From positions 1-64,000 of the forward strand of contig JACRDB010000088.1 in assembly GCA_016218725.1 (NCBI GenBank): DNA of 64,000 bases, given 5' to 3'. Origin of the DNA: Deltaproteobacteria bacterium (GTDB taxonomy: Bacteria > Myxococcota_A > Polyangia > Polyangiales > Ga0077539). This document shows positions 24,527 through 31,819 of the stretch, in pieces. Under the pieces are notes generated by a model. It ran no database searches. It saw nothing but the letters and a program-made list of their open reading frames with translations, and had not been told where the DNA came from. How positions within the stretch are numbered: position 1 is the first letter of the stretch; every line of letters starts with the position of its first letter. Both the position numbers and the translations under genes were made by a program.

Positions 24527-25311
24527 AGCATCGTCCAGGGACCGTGGCTGTCATCGCGCTACTCGCCGCGGGCGTGTGGGGCGAGGCCCCGGCGCAGCCA
24601 CGCCCCACCCCGCCCCGCGCAGACGCTGGCCCCGCCGCGCCCGCTCCCGCGCCTGCGCCCGCCGCGGCGACGGTGCGGGCGACCTTCGACGCGGAGGCCG
24701 TGGGCGGACCGTCGCAGGACTTCGAGGCCGTGGTCGGGGACTGGTACGTGGCCGAGGCCGACGGCCAGCGGGGGCTTCGCGTGGACGGGGCCCGGTGGCG
24801 CCAGGGGACGCCCTCGGTGAGCCTCGCCGACCAGGCCCGGAGGCTCTACGGCGAGCGCTACGCGGAGTTCCTCGACGGGGTGAGGGCCTTCGCGTTCTTC
24901 CCGCTCGCGGTGCACCGCGGTCCCCTCTGGACCGGGAACTACCGCATGAGCGTGCGCTTCTACCCGCAGGCGGGGCGCATCGACCAGGCCGCGGGGATCT
25001 CCTTCGGCATCGCGCCGGATGGCAGCTACCAGAACGTCCGCGCGAACGCCCTGGAGGACAACATCCTCTACGCCCAGGTGGTCCGCGGGCGCCGCCGGAT
25101 CATGGATACCATCCGCAACGTGCCCACGCCGACCCGTACGTGGCACACGCTCGTGGTGACCGTGCGGGGCCGTCACCTCACCGTCGAGCTCGACGGCGTG
25201 CGGCGCCACGAGCGGGACCTCGACGCGCCGCCCGTGGGCCGCGTGGGCCTCTGGTCCAAGGCCGACTCGCAGGTGCTCTTCGACGACTTCGAGGTCCGCC
25301 CGGCGCCGTAG
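24523..25311 (+). CDS. Secreted LamG/DUF1080-like protein of the SOD/ABC operon
   Basis: 262 residues. AAGGAG at 24511-24516 precedes the ATG by 6 nt. A signal peptide (MKHRPGTVAVIALLAAGVWGEAPAQ split near the end) and Ala/Pro linker lead to a concanavalin-type sandwich from about residue 50: DFEAVVGDWYVAEADG, YRMSVRFYPQAGRIDQAAGI, NALEDNILYAQVVRGRRRI, WHTLVVTVRGRHLTVELDG and GRVGLWSKADSQVLFDDFEV. The last strand is the hallmark of LamG/3-keto-disaccharide hydrolase-like domains. No catalytic residues can be assigned; ligand binding to a glycan is likely. It is the fourth gene of the operon and its product may be the partner of the exporter. Confidence 0.85.
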   Translation: MKHRPGTVAVIALLAAGVWGEAPAQPRPTPPRADAGPAAPAPAPAPAAATVRATFDAEAVGGPSQDFEAVVGDWYVAEADGQRGLRVDGARWRQGTPSVSLADQARRLYGERYAEFLDGVRAFAFFPLAVHRGPLWTGNYRMSVRFYPQAGRIDQAAGISFGIAPDGSYQNVRANALEDNILYAQVVRGRRRIMDTIRNVPTPTRTWHTLVVTVRGRHLTVELDGVRRHERDLDAPPVGRVGLWSKADSQVLFDDFEVRPAP

Positions 25312-25317
25312 CTCCAC

Positions 25318-25330
25318 AGGGACCGTCCCT
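25318..25330. terminator. Palindrome in a convergent gap
   Basis: AGGGAC-C-GTCCCT fills most of the 18-nt space between the stops of two convergent genes. It is small, but the position suits a bidirectional stop signal. Confidence 0.35.
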
Positions 25331-26325
25331 CACCGGGCCTCGAAGCACAGCTCCACCCGCGCCACCACCAGCGAGCCCGACGGGGGCCCCGGGGTGATGC
25401 GCAGGAGCGAGCTCGCGTCGCCCGGGACCAGCGCCGCCGAGGCGTCGGCCCGGTACCAACGGTACGGCGCGCTGTTGGCCACCAGCCCCGAGGGGGCGGC
25501 GCCGGTGCCCGCGAAGGTGCGCCACGCAAACGACCCGCTGGTCGTGGTGTTGAAGCTCCTGCCGTACACCGCCAGCGTGGCGCGGGTGCCCGCCGGGAGC
25601 CCCGCGGTGCTGAGCTCCACGTCAATGAACACCGTGCCCGACAGGTCCAGTCCCCCCTCCGCCAGGAAGGGATCTACAAACACCGGCGTGTACCCGATGG
25701 ACCGGCTGGCGGCGCTCACCCTCCAACGCGCCCGGTCCGGGAGCGTGTTGAGCTCGTAGCTCACCGTCGCCCGAGACCCGGACCCGGAGCCCGTCCAACG
25801 GAAGCGCAGCGCGTGCGTGCCGGTCACCCCCGAGACGCAGCCCCCCGTCGGTGGAGCCGTGTCCGGTGGAGTTCGCGTATCGGGCGGCGGAGCCGTGTCC
25901 GGTGGAGGTCTCGTATCGGGCGGCGGAGTCGTATCGGGCGGCGGAGCCGCGTCCATGGGCGGGCTGGTGTCCCTGGGCGGTCGCGTGTCGGGTGGGGGTG
26001 CCGTGTCCGGCGCGGGGCTCGCGTCCGGCGCGGCGGCCGTGTCCGTGGGCGCCTCGGGGGAGAGGTCCTGCGCGACGTCCTGCCCTGCGTCCGCCGTGGT
26101 GTCCTGCGGCGTCGCGTCGACCGCGGTGTCCTCCGTCGTGGCGTCCATCGTGTCCCGCGGAGGCTCCGAGTCCGGCGCGAGGTCCATGGTGGCGTCCTCG
26201 CAGGGGGCGCCATCGCAGAGGTCCTCGCCGGGGGGGAACTCCCGGCGGCTGCACGCGACAAGGGACGCCAGGGGGAGCACCAGGGAGAGAGCCGCGCGCT
26301 GCGCCACGGCCCGAGCGTGGCACAT
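25330..26325 (-). CDS. Lipoprotein with Pro/Asp/Thr repeat linker
   Basis: 331 residues. The ATG at 26325 gives MCHARAVAQRAALSLVLPLASLVAC with the lipobox cysteine near residue 25. A long, low-complexity linker follows (about 35-170), built from PPPDT and related repeats; the DNA in this stretch is itself a degenerate 15-24 bp tandem repeat. The C-terminal 160 residues form a beta-rich domain (HALRFRWTGSGSGSRATVSYE, FIDVELSTAGLPAGTRATLAVYG, SLVVARVELCFEAR) without a family I recognise. It should be a surface lipoprotein in which the linker crosses the periplasm or capsule. Divergent from the TolC-type gene. Confidence 0.82.
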   Translation of the reverse strand: MCHARAVAQRAALSLVLPLASLVACSRREFPPGEDLCDGAPCEDATMDLAPDSEPPRDTMDATTEDTAVDATPQDTTADAGQDVAQDLSPEAPTDTAAAPDASPAPDTAPPPDTRPPRDTSPPMDAAPPPDTTPPPDTRPPPDTAPPPDTRTPPDTAPPTGGCVSGVTGTHALRFRWTGSGSGSRATVSYELNTLPDRARWRVSAASRSIGYTPVFVDPFLAEGGLDLSGTVFIDVELSTAGLPAGTRATLAVYGRSFNTTTSGSFAWRTFAGTGAAPSGLVANSAPYRWYRADASAALVPGDASSLLRITPGPPSGSLVVARVELCFEAR

Positions 26326-26466
26326 TCCCTCGCGCCCTGCGGCCCTCCAGCGTTCCCACGGGCCGGGAAGTTGCCACCGGACCCTGGCCAGGAGCATCCA
26401 AGGTCGCTAGATAGCCGCCGACGGCGCGGGCCCAGCGCTCGCCCGGCGGAACCCGTGAGGACGACG

Positions 26467-28074
26467 ATGCGGACCTGGAGCGTGGCGTGGGCAGTGGCGT
26501 GGGCGGTGGGTCTCGGAGCCGTCTCCGCCGGTGCCCAGACCCCTCCGGTACCCACAGGCACACCCCCCGCCGCGGTCGCTGGCACGCCGCCCACCACCCC
26601 CGCCGGGGAGACGCCCGGGGAGCTGCCACTGCCGCCGGACCTGGCGTCGGACCTCGCCCCGCAGCCCGGGGGCCTCACCGCGGACCAGGCCGCCGCGCGT
26701 GCCCTGCGGGAGAGCGCCCAGCTCCGCGCCGCCCGCGCCAACACCCGCGCCGCGGACGCCGCCCGCAGCGAGGCCGGGCGCGCCCTGATCCCCAACGTCA
26801 CCCTCACCGCGCGCTACACGCGCCTGTCGGAGATCACTCCCCCGCAGATCAATTTCGGCGGGTCCAGCGCCCTCACGGGGGTCATCAACAACCTCTGCGT
26901 GGGCTCCGGCGGCGCCCTGCTCGTGGGCCTCTCGGCGCCCAGCGGCACCGTCTGCCCCATGGGCGCCACGCCGGCCTCCTCCCTCACCATGGGGATGGCG
27001 CCCCCCAGCGGGAACTCCGGCTTCACCTTCCCGGTGATTCTCGATCAGTACACGCTCCAGGGCACCCTCACGGTGCCCCTCACGGACCTGCCCTTCCGCC
27101 TCGCCAGGGTGTACGAGGGCGCGGGCTACACCGTCGAGGCCCGGCGCCTGGACGAGGAAGCCGCCCGGCTCCAGGTGGCCTCCGAGGCGCGCGTGGCCTT
27201 CTACGAGCACGTCCGCGCCCGGGGCCAGGCCAGGGTCGCCGCCCAGGGGCTCCAGTCCGCCCGGCGCAACCGCGAGGACATCGCCCGCTTCGTCGAGGCA
27301 GGCACGCTCCCCAGGGTAGACCTCCTGCGGGTCGAGGCCCGCGTCGCCGAGGCCGAGCGCACGCTCATCCTCGCGCAGAACGGCGTGGTGCTCACCGAGG
27401 CCGTCCTACGGCTCCGCATGCACGCCCCGGCGAACGAGCCCTTCGCCCTCGGGGAGTCCCTGGAGGAGCCCGTCACGCTCCCCACCAACCTCGATGACAT
27501 GATCCACCGGGCCTGGCACGACCGGCCGGAGATCGCCAGCCTCTCGCGGCAGCTCCGCGCCCTGGAGGCCAACCTCTCGGCCGCCCGCGCGGGGCAGTAC
27601 CCCTCCCTGGTCGGGGTGTTCAACACCACCGTGGCCTCGCCCAACGCACGGTTCATCCCCCAGACCACGGACTTCAACACCACCTGGGACGCCTCGCTGC
27701 AGCTCACCTGGTCGCCCACGCAGGCGTACGCCGGCGCCGCCACGGTGAGCCGCGTGGAGGCCCAGCGCGAGGCCCTGGTGGCCAACGTCGCCGCCCTGCG
27801 CGAGGGCCTGGAGCTCGAGGTCCGCAGCACCTTCACCGCCGCCCAGGGCGCCCACGCCGCCATCGAGGCCTCCGCCCGGCAGCTCGAGGCCGCCGAGGAG
27901 AGCTACCGCGTCTCCCGCCAGCGCTTCCTCGCCGGCAGCGGCGTCTCCCGAGACCTCACCGACGCCGAGACCTCCCTGGTGTCCGCCCGCCTCGCCCTGG
28001 TCAACGCCCACGTCGAGCTCCGTATCGCCCTCGCACGGCTGCGCCGCGCCCTCGGCCAGCGCGAGCGCCCGTAG
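26467..28074 (+). CDS. TolC-family outer-membrane efflux channel
   Basis: 535 residues with a cleavable signal (MRTWSVAWAVAWAVGLGAVSAGAQ split near AGAQ). The mature chain has the TolC internal duplication: LTADQAAARALRESAQLRAARANTRAADAARSEAG is the first OEP helix pair, and DMIHRAWHDRPEIASLSRQLRALEANLSAARAG the second. A family-atypical insertion at about 125-185 is Gly/Ser/Cys-rich with two cysteines (NNLCVGSG and GTVCPMG). It forms the outer-membrane exit duct for efflux or type I secretion. It is not in the RND operon; its divergent promoter region (26326-26466) holds a CGC-TAGATA element at 26405-26413. Confidence 0.93.
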   Translation: MRTWSVAWAVAWAVGLGAVSAGAQTPPVPTGTPPAAVAGTPPTTPAGETPGELPLPPDLASDLAPQPGGLTADQAAARALRESAQLRAARANTRAADAARSEAGRALIPNVTLTARYTRLSEITPPQINFGGSSALTGVINNLCVGSGGALLVGLSAPSGTVCPMGATPASSLTMGMAPPSGNSGFTFPVILDQYTLQGTLTVPLTDLPFRLARVYEGAGYTVEARRLDEEAARLQVASEARVAFYEHVRARGQARVAAQGLQSARRNREDIARFVEAGTLPRVDLLRVEARVAEAERTLILAQNGVVLTEAVLRLRMHAPANEPFALGESLEEPVTLPTNLDDMIHRAWHDRPEIASLSRQLRALEANLSAARAGQYPSLVGVFNTTVASPNARFIPQTTDFNTTWDASLQLTWSPTQAYAGAATVSRVEAQREALVANVAALREGLELEVRSTFTAAQGAHAAIEASARQLEAAEESYRVSRQRFLAGSGVSRDLTDAETSLVSARLALVNAHVELRIALARLRRALGQRERP

Positions 28075-28075
28075 A

Positions 28076-28096
28076 GGGCATACACCGTGTCTACCC
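28076..28096. repeat. 21-bp imperfect palindrome, copy 1
   Basis: GGGCATACAC-C-GTGTCTACCC begins 2 nt after the TolC-type stop and ends 2 nt before the convergent SGNH hydrolase stop. A second copy is at 28859-28879. It probably acts as a bidirectional terminator or a repeated extragenic palindrome. Confidence 0.65.
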
Positions 28097-28097
28097 T

Positions 28098-28823
28098 TCA
28101 CCCCCCGCAGCGCGGGAGGGCCGCGGCGAGGGCCTCGGCCCAGGCGTCGTGGGCGGCGGCCGAGGGGTGGAGCCCGTCCCCGGCCAGGAGCCCCTCGCGG
28201 GCCTGGCGGCGCATGAGGGGGAAGAGGTCCACGTAGCGCCCCCCCACGGCGAGGGTCTCCTCGCGGAGGATGGCGTTGAAGCGCTCGATCCTCGCGGCGA
28301 GGGCCTCGGGCTCTCCAAAGCCGCTCGCCGCGGGCGAGAGGGACCAGTCGGGCTGCGGCAGGGCCACCAGCCGCGAGGCGCTCACGGCGCCAGGGCCCCG
28401 GAGGACCGCCTGGAGGATCCGCCGTAGCTGGGCGCGGTAGGCGTCCTCGTCGCGCCCTCGGACCAGGTCGTTGGCCCCCACGGCCAGCGTGACGAAGGTC
28501 GGGCGGTAGCCCTCGAGCTCCGGGAGCTCACGGTCGATCACGTCCTGGGTGGTGTAGCCGTTGACCGCCGGGTTGCGCAGCTCCACCGCGCAGCCCTGGC
28601 GCCTCCAGCGCTCCACCAGACGGCTCGGGAAGGCCTCCGCCGGGAGCGACCCGGTCCCGATGGTGAACGAGTCCCCGAGGGACAGGTACCGCACGCTCCC
28701 CGCGGCGGTCACGTCCGCCGACGCCACGTCCGAGGGCGCGCGGGCGTCCGGCGGGGGCGCGCTGCCGGCGCACCGGAGCCCCGCCAGCGTCCACCACAGC
28801 GCCAGCATCGCAGCGAGCTTCAT
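28098..28823 (-). CDS. SGNH/GDSL hydrolase
   Basis: 241 residues. An N-terminal signal (MKLAAMLALWWTLAGLRCAGS) may be a lipobox or a cleaved peptide. Block I is YLSLGDSFTIGTG with the nucleophile Ser at residue 51-52, block III is LAVGANDLVRG (Gly and Asn of the oxyanion hole), and block V is GDGLHPSAAAHDAWA (Asp and His). It is an exported esterase, lipase or acetyl-hydrolase of the SGNH clan; substrate unknown. A TAGCTA hexamer (28835-28830) lies 6 nt before the ATG. The gene is bounded on both sides by copies of the 21-bp palindrome. Confidence 0.93.
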   Translation of the reverse strand: MKLAAMLALWWTLAGLRCAGSAPPPDARAPSDVASADVTAAGSVRYLSLGDSFTIGTGSLPAEAFPSRLVERWRRQGCAVELRNPAVNGYTTQDVIDRELPELEGYRPTFVTLAVGANDLVRGRDEDAYRAQLRRILQAVLRGPGAVSASRLVALPQPDWSLSPAASGFGEPEALAARIERFNAILREETLAVGGRYVDLFPLMRRQAREGLLAGDGLHPSAAAHDAWAEALAAALPRCGG

Positions 28824-28858
28824 GCTCGGTAGCTACGCCCGGAGGCCCCGCGCCGGAT

Positions 28859-28879
28859 GGGTAGACACCGTGTATACCC
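28859..28879. repeat. 21-bp imperfect palindrome, copy 2
   Basis: GGGTAGACAC-C-GTGTATACCC begins (minus-strand reading) 2 nt after the stop of the acyltransferase-like gene. Compared in inverted orientation it matches copy 1 at 19 of 21 positions. Confidence 0.65.
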
Positions 28880-28881
28880 TC

Positions 28882-29553
28882 TCAGCTCGCGGGGCCGAGG
28901 GCGGCGCCCAGGGCGTCGGCGGAGGCGTCGAGGGTGGCCTCGTCCACGGGGAGGGGGCGCCCCGGGAGCACGGTCACGGTGGCGCCCGGCAGCGGCAGGC
29001 GGAGCCGGTCCCAGCGCGGCAGGCGCAGCTCCCGGGAGCACACGAAGCGCATGGGGACCAAAGGGGCACCGGCCTGCGAGGCCATATGGAGCGCCCCGCG
29101 GTGGAGCGTCCCCGGTGGGCCCCTCGGGCCGTCGGGGCACACGAAGGTGCTGAGCCCCTCGCGGAGGCATGCGACCACGGCCCGGGCGCCGCGCTGGCCG
29201 TCGTGGCCCGAGGAGGCGGCGATCAGGTGCCAGCGGTGCCAGCGGGCCAGGCGCTCCCAGGGCTTCAGGGTCCAGGCCGGGTGGCAAAGCGCTACGAAGC
29301 GCGTCGGGGTCCCGAGGACGTACAAGAACCCCAGGATGGCGTCCCGATGCCAGTAGCACAGGACCGCGCTGGGGGGCGGAGCGTCGCCTTCGAGGGTGAC
29401 GGTGCAGAGGGCGCGGGCGAGGCGGAGGCCCCCTTCGAGGAGCGTGCCCCCGGCCAGGCCGTACGCCTCCACCGCGGGCCGGAGCCACCACGGGACACCC
29501 CGCCCGACGGACTCCGACGGGGTCCCGGGTACGCCCGGCGGGGCCTCGCTCAA
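28882..29553 (-). CDS. DUF374-type lysophospholipid acyltransferase-like protein
   Basis: 223 residues from a TTG at 29553 that overlaps the upstream stop codon (TTGA). No ATG or GTG gives a sensible start, and upstream residues in this frame are a shadow of the Gly-rich gene. Motifs: VLCYWHRDAILGFLYVLG (the HxxxxD-like catalytic block), GHDGQRGARAVVACLREG, FVCPDGPRGPPGTLHRGALHMA (the PDGPRGP block of DUF374) and AGAPLVPMRF. The protein should transfer acyl chains to lipid A-like or lysophospholipid acceptors at the inner membrane. Translationally coupled to the surface lipoprotein upstream, whose relation to lipid acylation is unclear. Confidence 0.85.
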   Translation of the reverse strand: MSEAPPGVPGTPSESVGRGVPWWLRPAVEAYGLAGGTLLEGGLRLARALCTVTLEGDAPPPSAVLCYWHRDAILGFLYVLGTPTRFVALCHPAWTLKPWERLARWHRWHLIAASSGHDGQRGARAVVACLREGLSTFVCPDGPRGPPGTLHRGALHMASQAGAPLVPMRFVCSRELRLPRWDRLRLPLPGATVTVLPGRPLPVDEATLDASADALGAALGPAS

Positions 29554-31781
29554 GGGGCGCCGTAGTCCGTGACGTACACCCTTCCCGCGGTGCCCGGCGA
29601 GGGCGTGCGCATGCACCCGGACACCAGCGGGGGCGTGAGGCTCCCCGAGAGCGTGCACGTCGCAATAGGCACGCTGAGCCTCACGCGCCCGAGGCCGCCG
29701 TCGCCGCCGCGGCCGCCGTAGGGCGGGGCGGGGTCTCCGCCCACGCCCCCCGCGGCGCTGATCGTGGCCCCGGAGGCCACCGTGAGGGCGAGGGCGTCGA
29801 GCTCGATGGCCCCGCCGGAGCCGCCGCCGCCGCCCGCGCCACAGCAGCCCCTCACGCCGTGGCCGCCCCGGCCACCGTTGGCCAGGAGCCTCCCCCGGAC
29901 GGTGATGCGACCGACGGTGGCGATCCGGAGCGCGCCCCCGCCGCCGCCGCCGCCCATGCCATGGCCGCCGGAGCCTCCCCCGCCGCCGGAGCCCGGCGCG
30001 AAGCTCACCCTCAGCGCGAGGTCCCGGGCCGCGGCCATGCCCACGGACCCACCGCCTCCGCCCGCCTCGCCCGTGACGCCGCACATGGCGAGGGCGCCGG
30101 TCTGGCCGTCGTAGCCGGTGACCCCCGCGGCGCCGCCGCCGCCGGGGTTGCCCGGCGTGCCGCCCGCGCCGCCGTTGGAGCCTCCGCCCGCGCCGCCGTT
30201 GAAGCGCGCCGGGCCGTAGGCCGTGGCGTCGCAGCAGGTGCCTCCGCCGCCGCCGCCCCCGCCCGCGACGCCGCCGCCGCCCCCGGCGCCGCAGCCGGTC
30301 TGCCGGGTCTCGATGGTCCAGCCGCCGCCGCCGCCGCCGCCGAGGTTGCCGGGGGCGCCGATGCAGACCCCGGTGCCTTGACCCACCACGCCCGAGGCCG
30401 CGCCCGCGCCTCCGCCGCCCAGCCCTCCCGGCGCGCCGGCGTTGTCCGGCAGGCCGTCGTTGGAGACGCCCTGGGTGGGCGCTCCGGTGGTCCCTCCGCC
30501 CGAGGCCGCGCCGTTGCAGCGGGTGCCGTCCCCTCCCGCGCCGCCCGAGAGGTTGATGGTGCCGTCAATGGTCACGTCCCCGGTGGCGCGCAGCTCCAGG
30601 GTCCCGCTCCCGCGGGTGGTCACCGTGACGCCCTCGCGGATGGTGATCGTCGTGAAGTGGTGCACCCCCGGGGGCAGCACCGTGTTGCCCGTGGGGTTGA
30701 AGGCCCCCTCGGCGCCGGTGCTCGGGAACGCACCGCAGGCGCCGTCCACGCACGGCACCCCCACGGGGCACGCGCGCCCGCAGGCGCCGCAGTTGGCGGC
30801 GCTGCTGCGCGTGTCCGCCTCGCACCCCGTGGAGGCCATGGCGTCGCAGTCCGCGAAGCCCGCGCTGCACGTCGCCACGGTGCACGCGCCCGCCGCGCAC
30901 CCCGCCGTGGCGTTGGCCAGGGCGCACGCGCGTCCGCACCCGCCGCAGTGGGCCGTCGTGGTGCGCGTGTCCGTCTCGCACCCGGTGGCGGCCATGGCGT
31001 CGCAGTCGCCCCGGCCCTCGGCGCAGGTGGCCACGGTGCAGCGCCCCAGGGCGCACCCCGCGGTGGCGCTCGGGAGCATGCACGCCGCGCCGCACGCCCC
31101 GCAGTTGGCCACGTCCGTCCGGGTGTCCGCGCAGAGGCCCCCGCAGCAGCTCTGCCCCTCGGGGCAGCCGCGGGTGGGCGTGCAGCCTGCCGCGCACCGA
31201 GAGCCCATGCAGCGCTGCCCGAGGGGGCAGTGCTCGTCCGTCACGCAGGCGCTGCAGGTGTGGGTCGCAGTGTCGCAGTGCTGCCCCATGGGGCAGCCGA
31301 GGTCGCTCCGACAACCCGGCGCACACACGTTGTCCACGCAGTGGCGGTCCGGGGTACACGTGTCCATGGAGGCCACGCACGCCACGCAGCGGCCCGAGGC
31401 GGTGTCACACACGGCGCCCGTCGAGGCGTCCGCGCAGTCCGCGTTGGAGGCGCAGCGCGAGGGCGCCTCGGGGGTGTCCGCGGGGACGTCCGGGGCCGCG
31501 GTGTCCACCGAGGCGTCCATGGGCGCAGCGTCCACCGCGGCGTCCGCCGGAACGTCCAGGGCCACGGTGTCCGGCGCCGTGGTGTCTTGCGCGGTGGTGT
31601 CCTGTACGGCGGTGTCCGGCGGCGCCGTGTCCTGTACGGTGGTGTCCGGCGCGGCGGTGTCCGGTGTCACCGTGTCGGGAGGCGCAGTCTCGGCGCCGGT
31701 GTCCGCCGGGGGTTGGTTCGCGTTGGTGCTGTCCGAGCACGCCGCGGCCAGGAGCGAAGCAAGCACGAGGGCACGTCGCAT
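29550..31781 (-). CDS. Cys-repeat lipoprotein with Gly-rich C-terminal domain
   Basis: 743 residues. The ATG at 31781 gives MRRALVLASLLAAAC, lipobox Cys 15. An Asp/Thr/Pro linker (about 16-95, repeats of APDT and VQDT) leads to Cys modules (CASNADCADASTGAVCDTASG) and about three 45-residue repeats HCGGCGRACALANATAGCAA... shared with the protein at 9381. The C-terminal 320 residues start GAFNPTGNTVLPPG with beta-helix-like TITIREGVTVTTRGSGTLEL, then become extremely Gly-rich (GGGGGSGG runs, with CCGAGG and CCDAT cysteines). No fibrinogen-like domain or MopE motif. A TATGCT element lies 18 nt upstream. Likely surface-exposed, structural or adhesive. Confidence 0.85.
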   Translation of the reverse strand: MRRALVLASLLAAACSDSTNANQPPADTGAETAPPDTVTPDTAAPDTTVQDTAPPDTAVQDTTAQDTTAPDTVALDVPADAAVDAAPMDASVDTAAPDVPADTPEAPSRCASNADCADASTGAVCDTASGRCVACVASMDTCTPDRHCVDNVCAPGCRSDLGCPMGQHCDTATHTCSACVTDEHCPLGQRCMGSRCAAGCTPTRGCPEGQSCCGGLCADTRTDVANCGACGAACMLPSATAGCALGRCTVATCAEGRGDCDAMAATGCETDTRTTTAHCGGCGRACALANATAGCAAGACTVATCSAGFADCDAMASTGCEADTRSSAANCGACGRACPVGVPCVDGACGAFPSTGAEGAFNPTGNTVLPPGVHHFTTITIREGVTVTTRGSGTLELRATGDVTIDGTINLSGGAGGDGTRCNGAASGGGTTGAPTQGVSNDGLPDNAGAPGGLGGGGAGAASGVVGQGTGVCIGAPGNLGGGGGGGWTIETRQTGCGAGGGGGVAGGGGGGGGTCCDATAYGPARFNGGAGGGSNGGAGGTPGNPGGGGAAGVTGYDGQTGALAMCGVTGEAGGGGGSVGMAAARDLALRVSFAPGSGGGGGSGGHGMGGGGGGGALRIATVGRITVRGRLLANGGRGGHGVRGCCGAGGGGGSGGAIELDALALTVASGATISAAGGVGGDPAPPYGGRGGDGGLGRVRLSVPIATCTLSGSLTPPLVSGCMRTPSPGTAGRVYVTDYGAP

Positions 31782-31819
31782 GGGACCTCCGAGGCCCCGA
31801 GCATACCGCAACGGGAGCG

